DNA of 64,000 nt, from the NCBI RefSeq assembly GCF_018614075.1, contig NZ_JAGGOZ010000062.1, forward strand, positions 37,056-101,055, in the 5' to 3' direction. Position 1 is the first letter of the stretch. The number at the start of each line of letters is the position of its first letter. The translations under genes and the position numbers were made by a program. The notes beneath the pieces are model-generated. The model searched no databases and was not told the DNA's origin. It saw only the letters and a list, made by a program, of their open reading frames with translations. Below are positions 27,083 to 35,764 of the stretch, piece by piece. The stretch comes from Streptomyces sp. ISL-94 (GTDB taxonomy: Bacteria > Actinomycetota > Actinomycetes > Streptomycetales > Streptomycetaceae).

Positions 27083-27134
27083 CGTACGACGATGCCCGGC
27101 CGGAGAAGGCGCCCGGCCGGGCATCGTCGTACGT
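27082..27134. terminator. 22-bp bidirectional terminator
   Basis: Perfect 22-bp arms at 27082-27103 and 27113-27134, with the loop AGAAGGCGC, lie between the convergent permease and greA genes. It is one of the strongest hairpins in the window. Confidence 0.9.
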
Positions 27135-27158
27135 GAGAAAAACGGTGATCAGGGGTGA

Positions 27159-27656
27159 TCAGCCGGTGAAGGGCTTGACGTCGAGGATCTTGACCGAGGC
27201 CTTCTTGCCGTTCGGCAGCTCGTACTCGGCGTCCTCGCCGATCGCCTTGTCCATCACACCGGTGCCCAGCGGGGACTGGGGGGAGTACGTCTCGAAGTCC
27301 GAGGAGGCGTACTCACGGGAGGCCAGCAGGAACTCCATCGTGTCGCTCTCGTCGCCGTCGAAGGCGATCTTGACAAGAGTGCCGGGGGCCACCACGCCGT
27401 CGGACGCGGGCGCGGTGCCGACCTTGGCGTTCTCCAGCAGCTGGGTGAGCTGGCGCACGCGCAGCTCCTGCTTGCCCTGCTCCTCCTTGGCCGCGTGGTA
27501 ACCGCCGTTCTCACGCAGGTCGCCCTCCTCGCGGGCGGCTGCGATCTTCGTGGCGATCTCCGTGCGGGCGGGACCAGAGAGGTAGTCCAGCTCCGCCTTC
27601 AGCTGGTCGTACGCCGCCTGGGTCAGCCAGGTGACGCTTTCGCTCGTCTGGGTCAC
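27159..27656 (-). CDS. greA: Transcription elongation factor GreA
   Basis: A 165-residue Gre factor that helps backtracked RNA polymerase cleave its transcript. The N-terminal coiled coil is visible with the tip motif REEGDLRENGGYHAAKEEQG, and the C-terminal FKBP-like domain ends SPLGTGVMDKAIGED. GTG 27656 lies after GAGGAG. The 225-base gap upstream shows no gene. Confidence 0.95.
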   Translation of the reverse strand: MTQTSESVTWLTQAAYDQLKAELDYLSGPARTEIATKIAAAREEGDLRENGGYHAAKEEQGKQELRVRQLTQLLENAKVGTAPASDGVVAPGTLVKIAFDGDESDTMEFLLASREYASSDFETYSPQSPLGTGVMDKAIGEDAEYELPNGKKASVKILDVKPFTG

Positions 27657-27881
27657 GGGTGCTCCTCGTCGGTACAGGGGACTACAGGCCGCCAGCGGCG
27701 GGCGAAACCACGAGCCTAACAATTCGGCAGGAAAAGGGGGAGGACGTCATGTCTATGAAGTGTGTCATCAGGGGTGACGCGGATGCGCCCCCAGTGACTC
27801 TCCGCGCTCGGAAACGGTCACCCCGAGGCGCGTGCCCACGGGCGGGCCGGCAACGCAGGGGCGGGCTCCCTGCCGCTGCCC

Positions 27882-28295
27882 TCAGCGGGCGTCGGCCGCC
27901 GGCTGGCAGCCGACCAGCTCGATCATCGTGGCCCGGCTGGTCGTCCTCAGGGAGACCACCTCGTCCACCCGGCCCTCGCGCTGCGCGAAGGTGTAGTCGG
28001 CGCGGCCCACCTCGCCGTGCTCCTTGTCCTGCGAGCTCAGCGTGCACACCCCGGTGACCGAGGACTCCTTGCGGACCTCCAGGTGCACCTTCACCTCGGT
28101 GTCCGAGACCACCTGGAACTTGATCACCTCGGCGCTGACGCGCTGCCCGGCGACGTAGTCCCAGCCGATCCAGCCGACCACACCCAGCAGCACGGCGCCG
28201 AGCCCAGCCCCGACGATCTTGAGCTTCCGGTCCGCACGCTCGTCCGCCGACCGGCCATAACGGCCCTCGGGCAGGCCCTCGCGTACCGCGCTCAT
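27882..28295 (-). CDS. DUF4307 membrane protein
   Basis: A 137-residue protein with a charged cytosolic start (PEGRYGRSADERADRKLK), one membrane segment (about 26-48) and an extracytoplasmic beta-rich domain with two cysteines (GVCTL and VGCQP). It matches the DUF4307 pattern, conserved next to mca in actinobacteria; function unknown. ATG 28295 is preceded by GGAAGGA. It is divergent from mca. Confidence 0.82.
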   Translation of the reverse strand: MSAVREGLPEGRYGRSADERADRKLKIVGAGLGAVLLGVVGWIGWDYVAGQRVSAEVIKFQVVSDTEVKVHLEVRKESSVTGVCTLSSQDKEHGEVGRADYTFAQREGRVDEVVSLRTTSRATMIELVGCQPAADAR

Positions 28296-28414
28296 CGATC
28301 GTTCCTTCCGAGAGGGCGGGGCCGGATCCCTGCGGACCCGCCCCGGAATTTTCCAACCCCCGATTCGGTCAATATAGAGGTCGACCGTCACGCCGAATCG
28401 CAGAGGATCCCGTC

Positions 28415-29296
28415 TTGACCGAGCAGCTCCGACTGATGGCCGTCCACGCCCACCCCGACGACGAGTCGAGCAAGGGTGCGGCCACCATGGCCAAGTACGT
28501 GTCCGAGGGGGTGCCCGTGCTGGTCGTGACCTGCACCGGCGGCGAGCGCGGCTCTGTCCTGAACCCCAAGCTCCAGGGCGACAAGTACATCGAGGAGAAC
28601 ATCCACGAGGTCCGCGCCAAGGAGATGGACGAGGCCCGCGAGATCCTCGGCATCGAGCAGGAGTGGCTGGGATACGTCGACTCCGGCCTGCCGGAGGGCG
28701 ACCCGCTGCCCCCGCTCCCCGAGGGCTGCTTCGCCCTCGCGGACGTCGACGAGGCCGCCGGCGAGCTGGTGAAGAAGATCCGCGCCTTCAAGCCGCAGGT
28801 CATCACCACCTACGACGAGAACGGCGGCTACCCGCACCCCGACCACATCATGACCCACAAGATCTCGATAGTGGCCTTCGACGGCGCGGCCGACACCGAG
28901 AAGTACCCGGAGGCCGAATTCGGCCCGGCGTACCAGCCGCAGAAGCTCTACTACAACCAGGGCTTCAACAAGCCGCGCACCATCGCCCTGCACGAGGCGC
29001 TGCTGGAGCGCGGCATGGAGTCCCCCTACGGGGAGTGGCTGGAGCGGTGGAAGGAGTTCGAGCGCAAGGAGCGGACCCTGACCACGCACGTGCCGTGCTC
29101 GGACTTCTTCGAGATCCGTGACAAGGCGCTCATTGCGCACGCCACGCAGATCGACCCGGACGGCGGCTGGTTCCGCGTCCCGATGGAGATCCAGAAGAAG
29201 GTCTGGCCCACGGAGGAGTACGAGCTCGCGAAGTCGCTCGTCGACACCTCCCTCCCCGAGTCCGACCTCTTCGCGGGCATCCGGGAGAATGCGTAG
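28415..29296 (+). CDS. mca: Mycothiol S-conjugate amidase
   Basis: A 293-residue zinc amidase that cleaves mycothiol conjugates, releasing mercapturic acids for export and recycling GlcN-Ins. The zinc motif HAHPDDE (residues 11-17) and the third ligand in HPDH (about residues 141-144) are visible. The length separates it from MshB only partly; the sequence LNPKLQGDKYIEENIHEVRA is Mca-like. The start is TTG 28415 behind AGAGGA. It is followed two bases later by a small membrane protein gene. Confidence 0.93.
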   Translation: MTEQLRLMAVHAHPDDESSKGAATMAKYVSEGVPVLVVTCTGGERGSVLNPKLQGDKYIEENIHEVRAKEMDEAREILGIEQEWLGYVDSGLPEGDPLPPLPEGCFALADVDEAAGELVKKIRAFKPQVITTYDENGGYPHPDHIMTHKISIVAFDGAADTEKYPEAEFGPAYQPQKLYYNQGFNKPRTIALHEALLERGMESPYGEWLERWKEFERKERTLTTHVPCSDFFEIRDKALIAHATQIDPDGGWFRVPMEIQKKVWPTEEYELAKSLVDTSLPESDLFAGIRENA

Positions 29297-29298
29297 CT

Positions 29299-29523
29299 AT
29301 GAGCGCTACGCAGGCAGCAATCGCCCAGCTCCTCCCGCTGGCCGGAGACACCTTCGACAAGAACAAGGTGACCCCCGGAATCCTGGGCTTCATCGTCTTC
29401 GCCGCCCTCGCCCTCGGGGTGTGGGCCCTGATGAAGTCCATGAGCCGCCACATGGGCCGGGTCGACTTCGAGGAGGCCCCGGAGCCGGGCGCCGCCGCCC
29501 CCTCGCCGGAGCGGGCCCCGTAA
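29299..29523 (+). CDS. Small membrane protein after mca
   Basis: A 74-residue protein with a single membrane segment (about 28-46: ILGFIVFAALALGVWAL), a basic KSMSRHMGRV stretch and an acidic Pro-rich tail. The start lies two bases after the mca stop, so it is in the same operon. Its role is unknown. Confidence 0.72.
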   Translation: MSATQAAIAQLLPLAGDTFDKNKVTPGILGFIVFAALALGVWALMKSMSRHMGRVDFEEAPEPGAAAPSPERAP

Positions 29524-29642
29524 TACCGCCGCAGTGACCGCCGTCCCTCCCGCAGACGGGTTGGACGGCGGCTCCGGCGCGGGCACGACCACCGGGTGGG
29601 GAGCAGGCCTGGACCCCGTGAGGTCCCGGCAGCCCCGCAGGG

Positions 29643-32600
29643 TCACGGCATCGGCACGCCCATGATCTCCCGCGAGTGCAGGTTCGGGACCAGCCCCAGC
29701 CGCCACGCCTGCCAGCCCTCCGCCGGATCCACGCCCCGGCCCAGGATCACCCCGTACGTTTCCAGGCAGTCCTCCAGCCGGCCGTCCCGCGCCGGATGCG
29801 GCGCCTGCGCCAGCCGGGCCAGCTCCGCCCGCGCCTCCTCGGCGGCGGACGGCACTGCGAAGTCGGCGTACGGCAGCATCGTGCACCGCAGGAAGCGCGC
29901 CCAGTCCTCCCCGCGCCGGTCCCCGTACGAGATGAACAGCCGCACCGCCTCCTCGCACAGGCCCAGCGCCTGCGAGAGCCGGCCGTTGCCCGCGTCCACC
30001 ACCGCCAGCTCCAGGCACGTCCACGCCTCGCCGTGCGCCAGCCCGATCCGCCGGAAGTCCGCCCGCGCGTCCACCAGCAGCTGGCGGGCGAAACCGGAGT
30101 TCTTCAGATTCCCCGTCTGCGCCGCCCGCTGGTCGCGCGTCACCCGGCCCGAATGGTGCCGGGCGTGCGCCAGCCCGTACACGTCCCGCATCCGCGAGAA
30201 CATCGTCCGGGCCCGCTCCAGCTCCCGTACCGCCTGGTCGCGCTCGCCGCCCTCCTCCAGCGCCTGCCCCAGGTAGTACAGGGTCCACGCCTCGCCGCGC
30301 GCGTCCTCCGCCTCCCGGTGCCGGGCCAGCGCCTCCCGCAGCCGCTCCAACGCCGGCGCCGGATCCCCGTCCACCACCCGGGCCCGGCCCAGCTGCGTCA
30401 GCGCCCATGCCTCGCCGCGGTCGTCGCGCGTACGCCCGTACAGGTCCAGGGCCAGGCGCAGTTCGGCCTCCGCCCGCGGCACGTCGCCGGCCCGCAGGAA
30501 CACCTGGCCCAGCTGGAAGTGCGCCCACGCCTCGCCGTGCACGCTCTCGCTCTCCCGGTGCAGGGCGAGGGACTGCTCCAGCAGTCGCATCGCCTCCGCC
30601 AGGTGCGCCAGGTCGCGCTCCACGGCCGCCAGCGCGTGCAGGCCCCACGCCCGGTCGCCCGCCAGCTCCGCCGGCTCCTGGAGCACCAGCGCCTCGCGGA
30701 TGCGGGCCGCCGCCTCCGGGAGGCTCCCCTGGTGGTGCAGGGTGATCCCGAGCGAGACCAGGGCCATCGCCGCCCCCGCCTCCTGGTGCGCCTCCATGTA
30801 CCCGTCCACCACCGAGGTCAGCGTGGTGCGGGCCTTGTCCAGCTCGCCCAGCTGGCGCGCGGCGATACCCGTACGCCACTGCACCGACCGCACGAGCCGC
30901 CCCTGCTCGCCCTGCCGGCCCGCCGCCACGGCCCGGGTCAGCTCGTCGATCTCACCGAGCCGGTACAGGTCGCCGCGCAGCAGGCAGAAGTCGCAGAGCG
31001 CCCCCAGCAGGTCGAGGACCACCTGCTGGTCGACCCCGTCCGAATGCCGCAGCGCCGCCGTGATGAAGCTCGACTCGTCGTCCAGCCAGCGCAGGGCCGC
31101 GTCGAGCGAGGTGAAACCGTGGCCGCCGACGGATCCTTTGAGAAGCGTGTTCGCCCGCGTCGACATCTTCCCGTCGACCATCCGGATCACCGCGTCCGCG
31201 AGCTGCGCGTAGTTGCGGATCAGCCGCTCCTGGGCCGCCACGGCCTCCGCCTGGTCCTCCTCCGCCGCCAGCCGGGCCGCGGCGTACGCGCGCACCGCGT
31301 CGTGCATGCGGAACCGCTGCCCGCGCACCCGTTCGATCAGCCCGGCCTCCCACAGCTCCTCCAGCGCCCGCAGCGCCGCCTGCTCCGGTACGTCGGCCAG
31401 CGCGGCCGCGGCCGCGCCGCCGAGGGAGGCCCGCCCGGCCAGGGGCAGCCGCCGCAACAGCCGGCGGGCGGGCGCGGGCAGGCGGGCGTCGGCGGCCTGC
31501 AGGGCGCGCTCCACCGGGTGGCCGTCCGCGGAGGCGGCGGGGGCCCGGCCTTCGCGGGCCGGCGGGGCCAGCATCCGCAGCGCGAGCGGGAGGCCGCCGC
31601 TCAGCTCGACGGCGGCCGACACGGCGGCCGACACGGCGGCGGCGACGGCCTCATGCGTGTCCGTACCGGTATCCACGGCGACGCCGGGACCGGCATCCGA
31701 CTCCGCAGCGGCGGCCACCCGGACCAGTTCCGTCGCCTCCGCCTCCGACAGGCGCTCCACCGGCAGCTGGTACACCCACGCCGCCAGATCGGCCGGCAGC
31801 TCCAGGGGCTCCCGCGCCGTCACCAGCACCAGGCTCTCGGACCGCTCCGGCACCAGCATCCGCACCTGCGCCGCCTCCACCGCGTCATCCAGGACCACCG
31901 TCACCGGCAGCCCCTGGAGGTGCTGGTGGTACAGCTCGGCGAGCCGCCGCACCTGCTGCTCCGCCGAGGACCCCTCGCGGAACAGCAACTGCTCGCGGGG
32001 CGCGCCGAGCCGGTTCAGCAGGTGCAGCAGCGCCTCCCGCGTCGACAGCGGCGCACCGCCCGGGTCCCCGCCCCGCAGGTCCACCACGCACGCGCCCCGG
32101 AACTGGTCCCGCAGCCCGTGTGCCGTCCGCAGCGCCAGCGCCGTACGGCCCACGCCCGGCTCCCCGTGCAGGACCACCACCACCGGGCGGGTCTCCGTGC
32201 TGGCCCGGGCCGCCTGCACCCACTGCGCGATCCGGGTCAGCTCCGCCTTCCGGCCCACGAACGGCCCGGCGGGGTCCGGGAGTTGCCCGAAGGACTGCTC
32301 CAGCACGCTGCGCCGCCGGGCCTCCGCGCTGCGGTCCGTCCCGCGCAGCGGCGGCGCGGTCCGGGCCGCGGCCCTCGGCGCCCGCGCCGCCGCGGCCACC
32401 GCGCGCTGCTGCTCCAGGAAGGGCCGTATGCCGCGCACCTCCAGCGCCGACAGCCACTGCAGCTTCAACTGCTCGGGCCCGCCCGGCCGGCCCAGCTCCC
32501 CGGCCCGCCGGTTCGCGGCCGGCAGGTGCAGCGCCGTCACCTTCGCCACCGTCGCCACCGCCCCCGCGACGCCCGCCGCTGCCCCCGCGGCCAGTGCCGT

Positions 32601-32918
32601 GCCGGCCGCCACGCCGAGCGCCAGATCCGCGCCGACGGCCGCCGCCGCCGCAACCGCCGTGACGAGCAGGGCCGTTGATGGATTCCCGCGGCGGAAGGCC
32701 TCGCCGAGGGACTGCTCACCGGCCGCCGCCTCGTCCAGGGCCCGTACGTACGCCTCGTACTCCGGCGCCGCACTCGCGGCGAGCGAATCCAGCGCCTCCC
32801 TCGCCCGTGCCAGCAGCACCGCCTTGTCGGCCGGCGCCCCCGCCGCCGCCCGCCGGACCTCCTCGTCCACGGCCCGCTCCAACAGCCGCTCGGCCTCACT
32901 GCGATGGCTGTCCCGCAT
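29643..32918 (-). CDS. STAND NTPase with TPR repeats (AfsR-like core)
   Basis: A 1091-residue protein. It has a helical start, a hydrophobic Ala-rich region that may insert in the membrane (81-130), FVGRKAEL (220-227) and Walker A GEPGVGRTA (252-260). Walker B VTVVLDD and a winged-helix/ARC region with RFRMHDAVRAYAAARLA follow. About 450 residues of TPR repeats complete it (repeated RGEAW(A/T)L blocks). This is the signal-transducing NTPase type seen in AfsR, but without a SARP DNA-binding domain. ATG 32918 is favoured by GAGGGG six bases upstream; 32945 is possible. Its signal and partners are unknown. Confidence 0.82.
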   Translation of the reverse strand: MRDSHRSEAERLLERAVDEEVRRAAAGAPADKAVLLARAREALDSLAASAAPEYEAYVRALDEAAAGEQSLGEAFRRGNPSTALLVTAVAAAAAVGADLALGVAAGTALAAGAAAGVAGAVATVAKVTALHLPAANRRAGELGRPGGPEQLKLQWLSALEVRGIRPFLEQQRAVAAAARAPRAAARTAPPLRGTDRSAEARRRSVLEQSFGQLPDPAGPFVGRKAELTRIAQWVQAARASTETRPVVVVLHGEPGVGRTALALRTAHGLRDQFRGACVVDLRGGDPGGAPLSTREALLHLLNRLGAPREQLLFREGSSAEQQVRRLAELYHQHLQGLPVTVVLDDAVEAAQVRMLVPERSESLVLVTAREPLELPADLAAWVYQLPVERLSEAEATELVRVAAAAESDAGPGVAVDTGTDTHEAVAAAVSAAVSAAVELSGGLPLALRMLAPPAREGRAPAASADGHPVERALQAADARLPAPARRLLRRLPLAGRASLGGAAAAALADVPEQAALRALEELWEAGLIERVRGQRFRMHDAVRAYAAARLAAEEDQAEAVAAQERLIRNYAQLADAVIRMVDGKMSTRANTLLKGSVGGHGFTSLDAALRWLDDESSFITAALRHSDGVDQQVVLDLLGALCDFCLLRGDLYRLGEIDELTRAVAAGRQGEQGRLVRSVQWRTGIAARQLGELDKARTTLTSVVDGYMEAHQEAGAAMALVSLGITLHHQGSLPEAAARIREALVLQEPAELAGDRAWGLHALAAVERDLAHLAEAMRLLEQSLALHRESESVHGEAWAHFQLGQVFLRAGDVPRAEAELRLALDLYGRTRDDRGEAWALTQLGRARVVDGDPAPALERLREALARHREAEDARGEAWTLYYLGQALEEGGERDQAVRELERARTMFSRMRDVYGLAHARHHSGRVTRDQRAAQTGNLKNSGFARQLLVDARADFRRIGLAHGEAWTCLELAVVDAGNGRLSQALGLCEEAVRLFISYGDRRGEDWARFLRCTMLPYADFAVPSAAEEARAELARLAQAPHPARDGRLEDCLETYGVILGRGVDPAEGWQAWRLGLVPNLHSREIMGVPMP

Positions 32919-33062
32919 CGGCATCCCCTCGGAGAGCTCCGGCAACGTGCCCCAAGTGTCCGTCGGGACGCGCGTGAGCGCGAGAGAATCTGAGCTAGTT
33001 CAGAGGGAGTTGGAGCTCCTATGATCATTGGGCGTGAACAACGAGCATGAACGGGGACCCCG

Positions 33063-33707
33063 GTGACGGTACGAGAGATACGCGCGGCAGCCCGCCTCAT
33101 CGGCCGCCGCAACGCGCTGCGCTACCTGGCCGTCGGAGTCGGGGCATCGATGCTCGCCGCCTGCGCCTGCGCCGGCAAGGACCCGGACCCGGCTGCGGCG
33201 CCGGGCCCGGAAGCACAGGGCACCGGCGTGCCTGCCCCCACCGGGCCCGCCCCCACCGCGCCCGCCCCCAGCCCCACCGTGGCCGGTCGAGCCTTCGACG
33301 CCTTCATCAAGGGCAGCTGGACCATCGAATCGACCACCCCCGGCGGCGACACGGGGCGCGGCAAGGCCACGGTCAACGCGGACGGCGGCGGCAACGGCGG
33401 CTGGACCATCGAATGGGACGGCGACGGAGGCACCTGGCACGGCAGCTTCCTGTTGCGCGGCGGCCACCTGGTCCTGGACGTCTACGAAGCTCCCAAGGGC
33501 GTGCAGCGCCTGACCGGCGGCGAGGCCCTCACCGTCCCCGCGACGGTCGGCGAGAGCGTCTCCCTCACCCTGCCGTGGAAGCCCCCGGGCCACTCCGACA
33601 CGAACGACGGCCAGAAGCTGTCCGTCGAGTACGCGAAGAACACCCTCCGCATCCGCCACATCGAAGCCGGCGGCAGCACCACCACCCACGTCTGCACCCG
33701 GGCATGA
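33063..33707 (+). CDS. Exported lipoprotein, possibly Tat-dependent
   Basis: A 214-residue protein whose signal contains GRRNALRYLAVGVGAS followed by the lipobox LAAC. The paired arginines before the hydrophobic core suggest Tat export. A Pro/Ala/Thr linker follows, then a beta-rich domain (FDAFIKGSWTIES, GGWTIEWDGDGGTWHGSFLL). No family is recognised. Its stop overlaps the start of the metallopeptidase gene (ATGA), so the two outer-surface proteins are coupled. Confidence 0.68.
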   Translation: MTVREIRAAARLIGRRNALRYLAVGVGASMLAACACAGKDPDPAAAPGPEAQGTGVPAPTGPAPTAPAPSPTVAGRAFDAFIKGSWTIESTTPGGDTGRGKATVNADGGGNGGWTIEWDGDGGTWHGSFLLRGGHLVLDVYEAPKGVQRLTGGEALTVPATVGESVSLTLPWKPPGHSDTNDGQKLSVEYAKNTLRIRHIEAGGSTTTHVCTRA

Positions 33708-34447
33708 CCGCCGGCCGCCGAAGGGCGGCGTGCGCGGCGGCGCTCCTGCTGCTCGCGACCGGATGCGCGGAGCAGCCGCCCGACCAGGGCTTCACCCTCC
33801 GCTACGAGAAGCCGGCGGCGGCCGACCGGGACCACCAGCGCTTCCTGAAGGACCGGGCGCTCGCCGAGTCCGTCCTCTCCGACCTCAACGCGTACGTCCG
33901 CCTGCCGCACCGGGTCATGGTCGTCGCCCGCTCCTGCGAAGGCGAAGGCACCGGCTACGACCCCCAGGAGGACCGCATCGAGCTCTGCTACGACGACCTG
34001 ACCGAGGAACGCGAGCTCATCGAGCGGTCGGGCTCCGGCCGGCCGGACGAAGACCTCGCCGACATCGTGCGGGAGACGCTCCACCACGAGGCGGGCCACG
34101 CCCTCGCGGACGCCCTGCACCTCACCCGCGACGACCGCGCCGAGGAGGACGCCGCCGACCGCTTCGCCCAGCTGATGCTGCTGGGCGGCCGCCCGGAGGG
34201 GGAGCAGACCCTCCTCGCCGCGGCCCGCTCCTACGACGTCGAGGCCGCGGCCGACCCCGCCCCCGACCCCGCGGACGAACACGCCCCGCCCGCCACCCGC
34301 GCCGAATCCCACCGCTGCGCCGTCTACGGCGCCGCCCCCGCCCGCCACCCGGACCTCGCCACCCCTGCCCGGGCCGACTGCTCCGCCGCCTGGATGCGCA
34401 CGCGCGACACATGGATCCGCGACCTGGCCCCACTCCTTCGGCGCTGA
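33704..34447 (+). CDS. DUF4344-type metallopeptidase lipoprotein
   Basis: A 247-residue exported lipoprotein with lipobox ATGC (about residue 21) and the zinc-peptidase motif HHEAGHALAD near residue 130. EEDAADRFA follows, where the downstream acidic ligand is expected. This fits the DUF4344 putative metallopeptidase family. It is translationally coupled to the preceding lipoprotein. It marks the left core boundary of the specialised-metabolite island. Confidence 0.75.
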   Translation: MTAGRRRAACAAALLLLATGCAEQPPDQGFTLRYEKPAAADRDHQRFLKDRALAESVLSDLNAYVRLPHRVMVVARSCEGEGTGYDPQEDRIELCYDDLTEERELIERSGSGRPDEDLADIVRETLHHEAGHALADALHLTRDDRAEEDAADRFAQLMLLGGRPEGEQTLLAAARSYDVEAAADPAPDPADEHAPPATRAESHRCAVYGAAPARHPDLATPARADCSAAWMRTRDTWIRDLAPLLRR

Positions 34448-34465
34448 TCCGATCTGCCAAGGTGC

Positions 34466-34510
34466 GCAGGCCGCTTGCGGTGGCCTTCCGTACCGGCGCA
34501 AGCGGCCTGC
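34466..34510. terminator. Terminator at the left island boundary
   Basis: Perfect 14-bp arms GCAGGCCGCTTGCG (34466-34479) and its complement (34497-34510) lie between the convergent metallopeptidase and P450 genes. Confidence 0.8.
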
Positions 34511-34536
34511 TCGGCCCGGAGAATCCGGGCCGTGTG

Positions 34537-35715
34537 TCAGGGGACGGGCACCTTCGACGGTGTCAGGACTACGTCGAGGGAGACGATGTAGTCCTTCATC
34601 TGGTCCAGGGTTTGCATGGGGTTCTCCGGGTCGGAGCGCATATCGGAGAAGGTGGCGACGATGCGTTCCAGCACGACGCGCCCCAGTACACGTACCAGGG
34701 GCAGGCCGAGGCAGATGTACATGCCTTGCCCGAAGGTCATGTGGGGGTTGGGCGAGCGCCTGATGTCGAATCGGTCGGCCTGGGGGAAGTAGTTCTCGTC
34801 GAAGTTGGCCGACGAGTCCCAGACCACCACGTACTGGTCCGCCTTGATTTCGTGGCCGCCCAGTACGGTGTCGTGCCGGGCCGTGCGCCAGAGGTTGAAC
34901 CACGAGAAGTCGAAGCGCAGGATCTCCTCGATGGCCCCTGGGATCAGTGAGGGGTCGCGCCGCAGGGTCTGGAAGAACTCCGGGTCTCGGCAGAAGCGGT
35001 CGAAGGCGTAGCCCAGCATGAGCGCCAGGGGGGCGTTGCCGGCGGTCGCCAGGTCAAGGCACATGTGGACGATCTTTTCCTCGGCCAGTCGTCCGTCCTT
35101 GCGCCGCTCCGCGAGCAGCTCGCTCATGAGGTCGTCGCTCGGGTTGCGCTTGCGTTCGTTGAGCTGGTCCTTGAACAGGTCGACCACGTCGGCGTGGTCC
35201 GGGGAGCGTACCCCGATGAGCTGGCCGAACATCTGGTCGGACCATTCCCGGAAACGGTCGGCGCCGGGGATGCGGAGGCCGAACATGTGGGCAACGGCAC
35301 GCTCCATGATCGGATAGCAGAGCTCGCCGAGCATCTCCATTTTTCCGGAGGTGCGGGCGGGCTCCAGGAGCGAGTCGACCATGGCCGTGAATTCCGGCGC
35401 CAGTTTTTCGATGCTGCCGGGTTGGAACGAGCGTGCCACGAACCCTCGCAGATAGCGGTGGTCCGGTATGTCCGCTCGGCCGAAGGAGAACGGCAGGCCC
35501 ATGTGGGTCTTGTTGGTCACCGAGAAGTCGGTGGGGTTCTTGAGTACGTGTTGCACGTCGTCGTACCGGAAGACTTCCCACAGGTTGTATTCCGGGCGGA
35601 AGCGTAATGGCTCATTCTTCTGCATGTGCTGGAACCAGGCGATCCGCGATTCAATGGAGTCGCTCAGTTCGGGGAACAGTAGGTCCCTGGTCGGTTTGCT
35701 TGGTGAACTCGTCAT
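34537..35715 (-). CDS. Cytochrome P450 with atypical I-helix
   Basis: A 392-residue soluble bacterial P450. The heme loop is FGQGMYICLG (328-337, Cys335) and the K-helix ExxR is Glu264-Arg267. The I-helix reads ATAGNAP (223-229): the usual acidic residue and threonine that deliver protons to O2 are replaced by Ala228 and Pro229. Tyr333 stands where His or Arg usually contacts the heme propionate. This points to unusual chemistry, such as peroxide use, decarboxylation, or substrate-assisted oxidation, on a bound intermediate. Leu37 is a TTA codon. It is last in a leftward operon with the Pictet-Spenglerase-like and FAD oxidase genes. Substrate inferred, not known. Confidence 0.9.
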   Translation of the reverse strand: MTSSPSKPTRDLLFPELSDSIESRIAWFQHMQKNEPLRFRPEYNLWEVFRYDDVQHVLKNPTDFSVTNKTHMGLPFSFGRADIPDHRYLRGFVARSFQPGSIEKLAPEFTAMVDSLLEPARTSGKMEMLGELCYPIMERAVAHMFGLRIPGADRFREWSDQMFGQLIGVRSPDHADVVDLFKDQLNERKRNPSDDLMSELLAERRKDGRLAEEKIVHMCLDLATAGNAPLALMLGYAFDRFCRDPEFFQTLRRDPSLIPGAIEEILRFDFSWFNLWRTARHDTVLGGHEIKADQYVVVWDSSANFDENYFPQADRFDIRRSPNPHMTFGQGMYICLGLPLVRVLGRVVLERIVATFSDMRSDPENPMQTLDQMKDYIVSLDVVLTPSKVPVP

Positions 35716-35764
35716 TCCTTAACCCTTTCTGACTGGCCGCATGTCCCGCCCCACCTGGCCGTGG

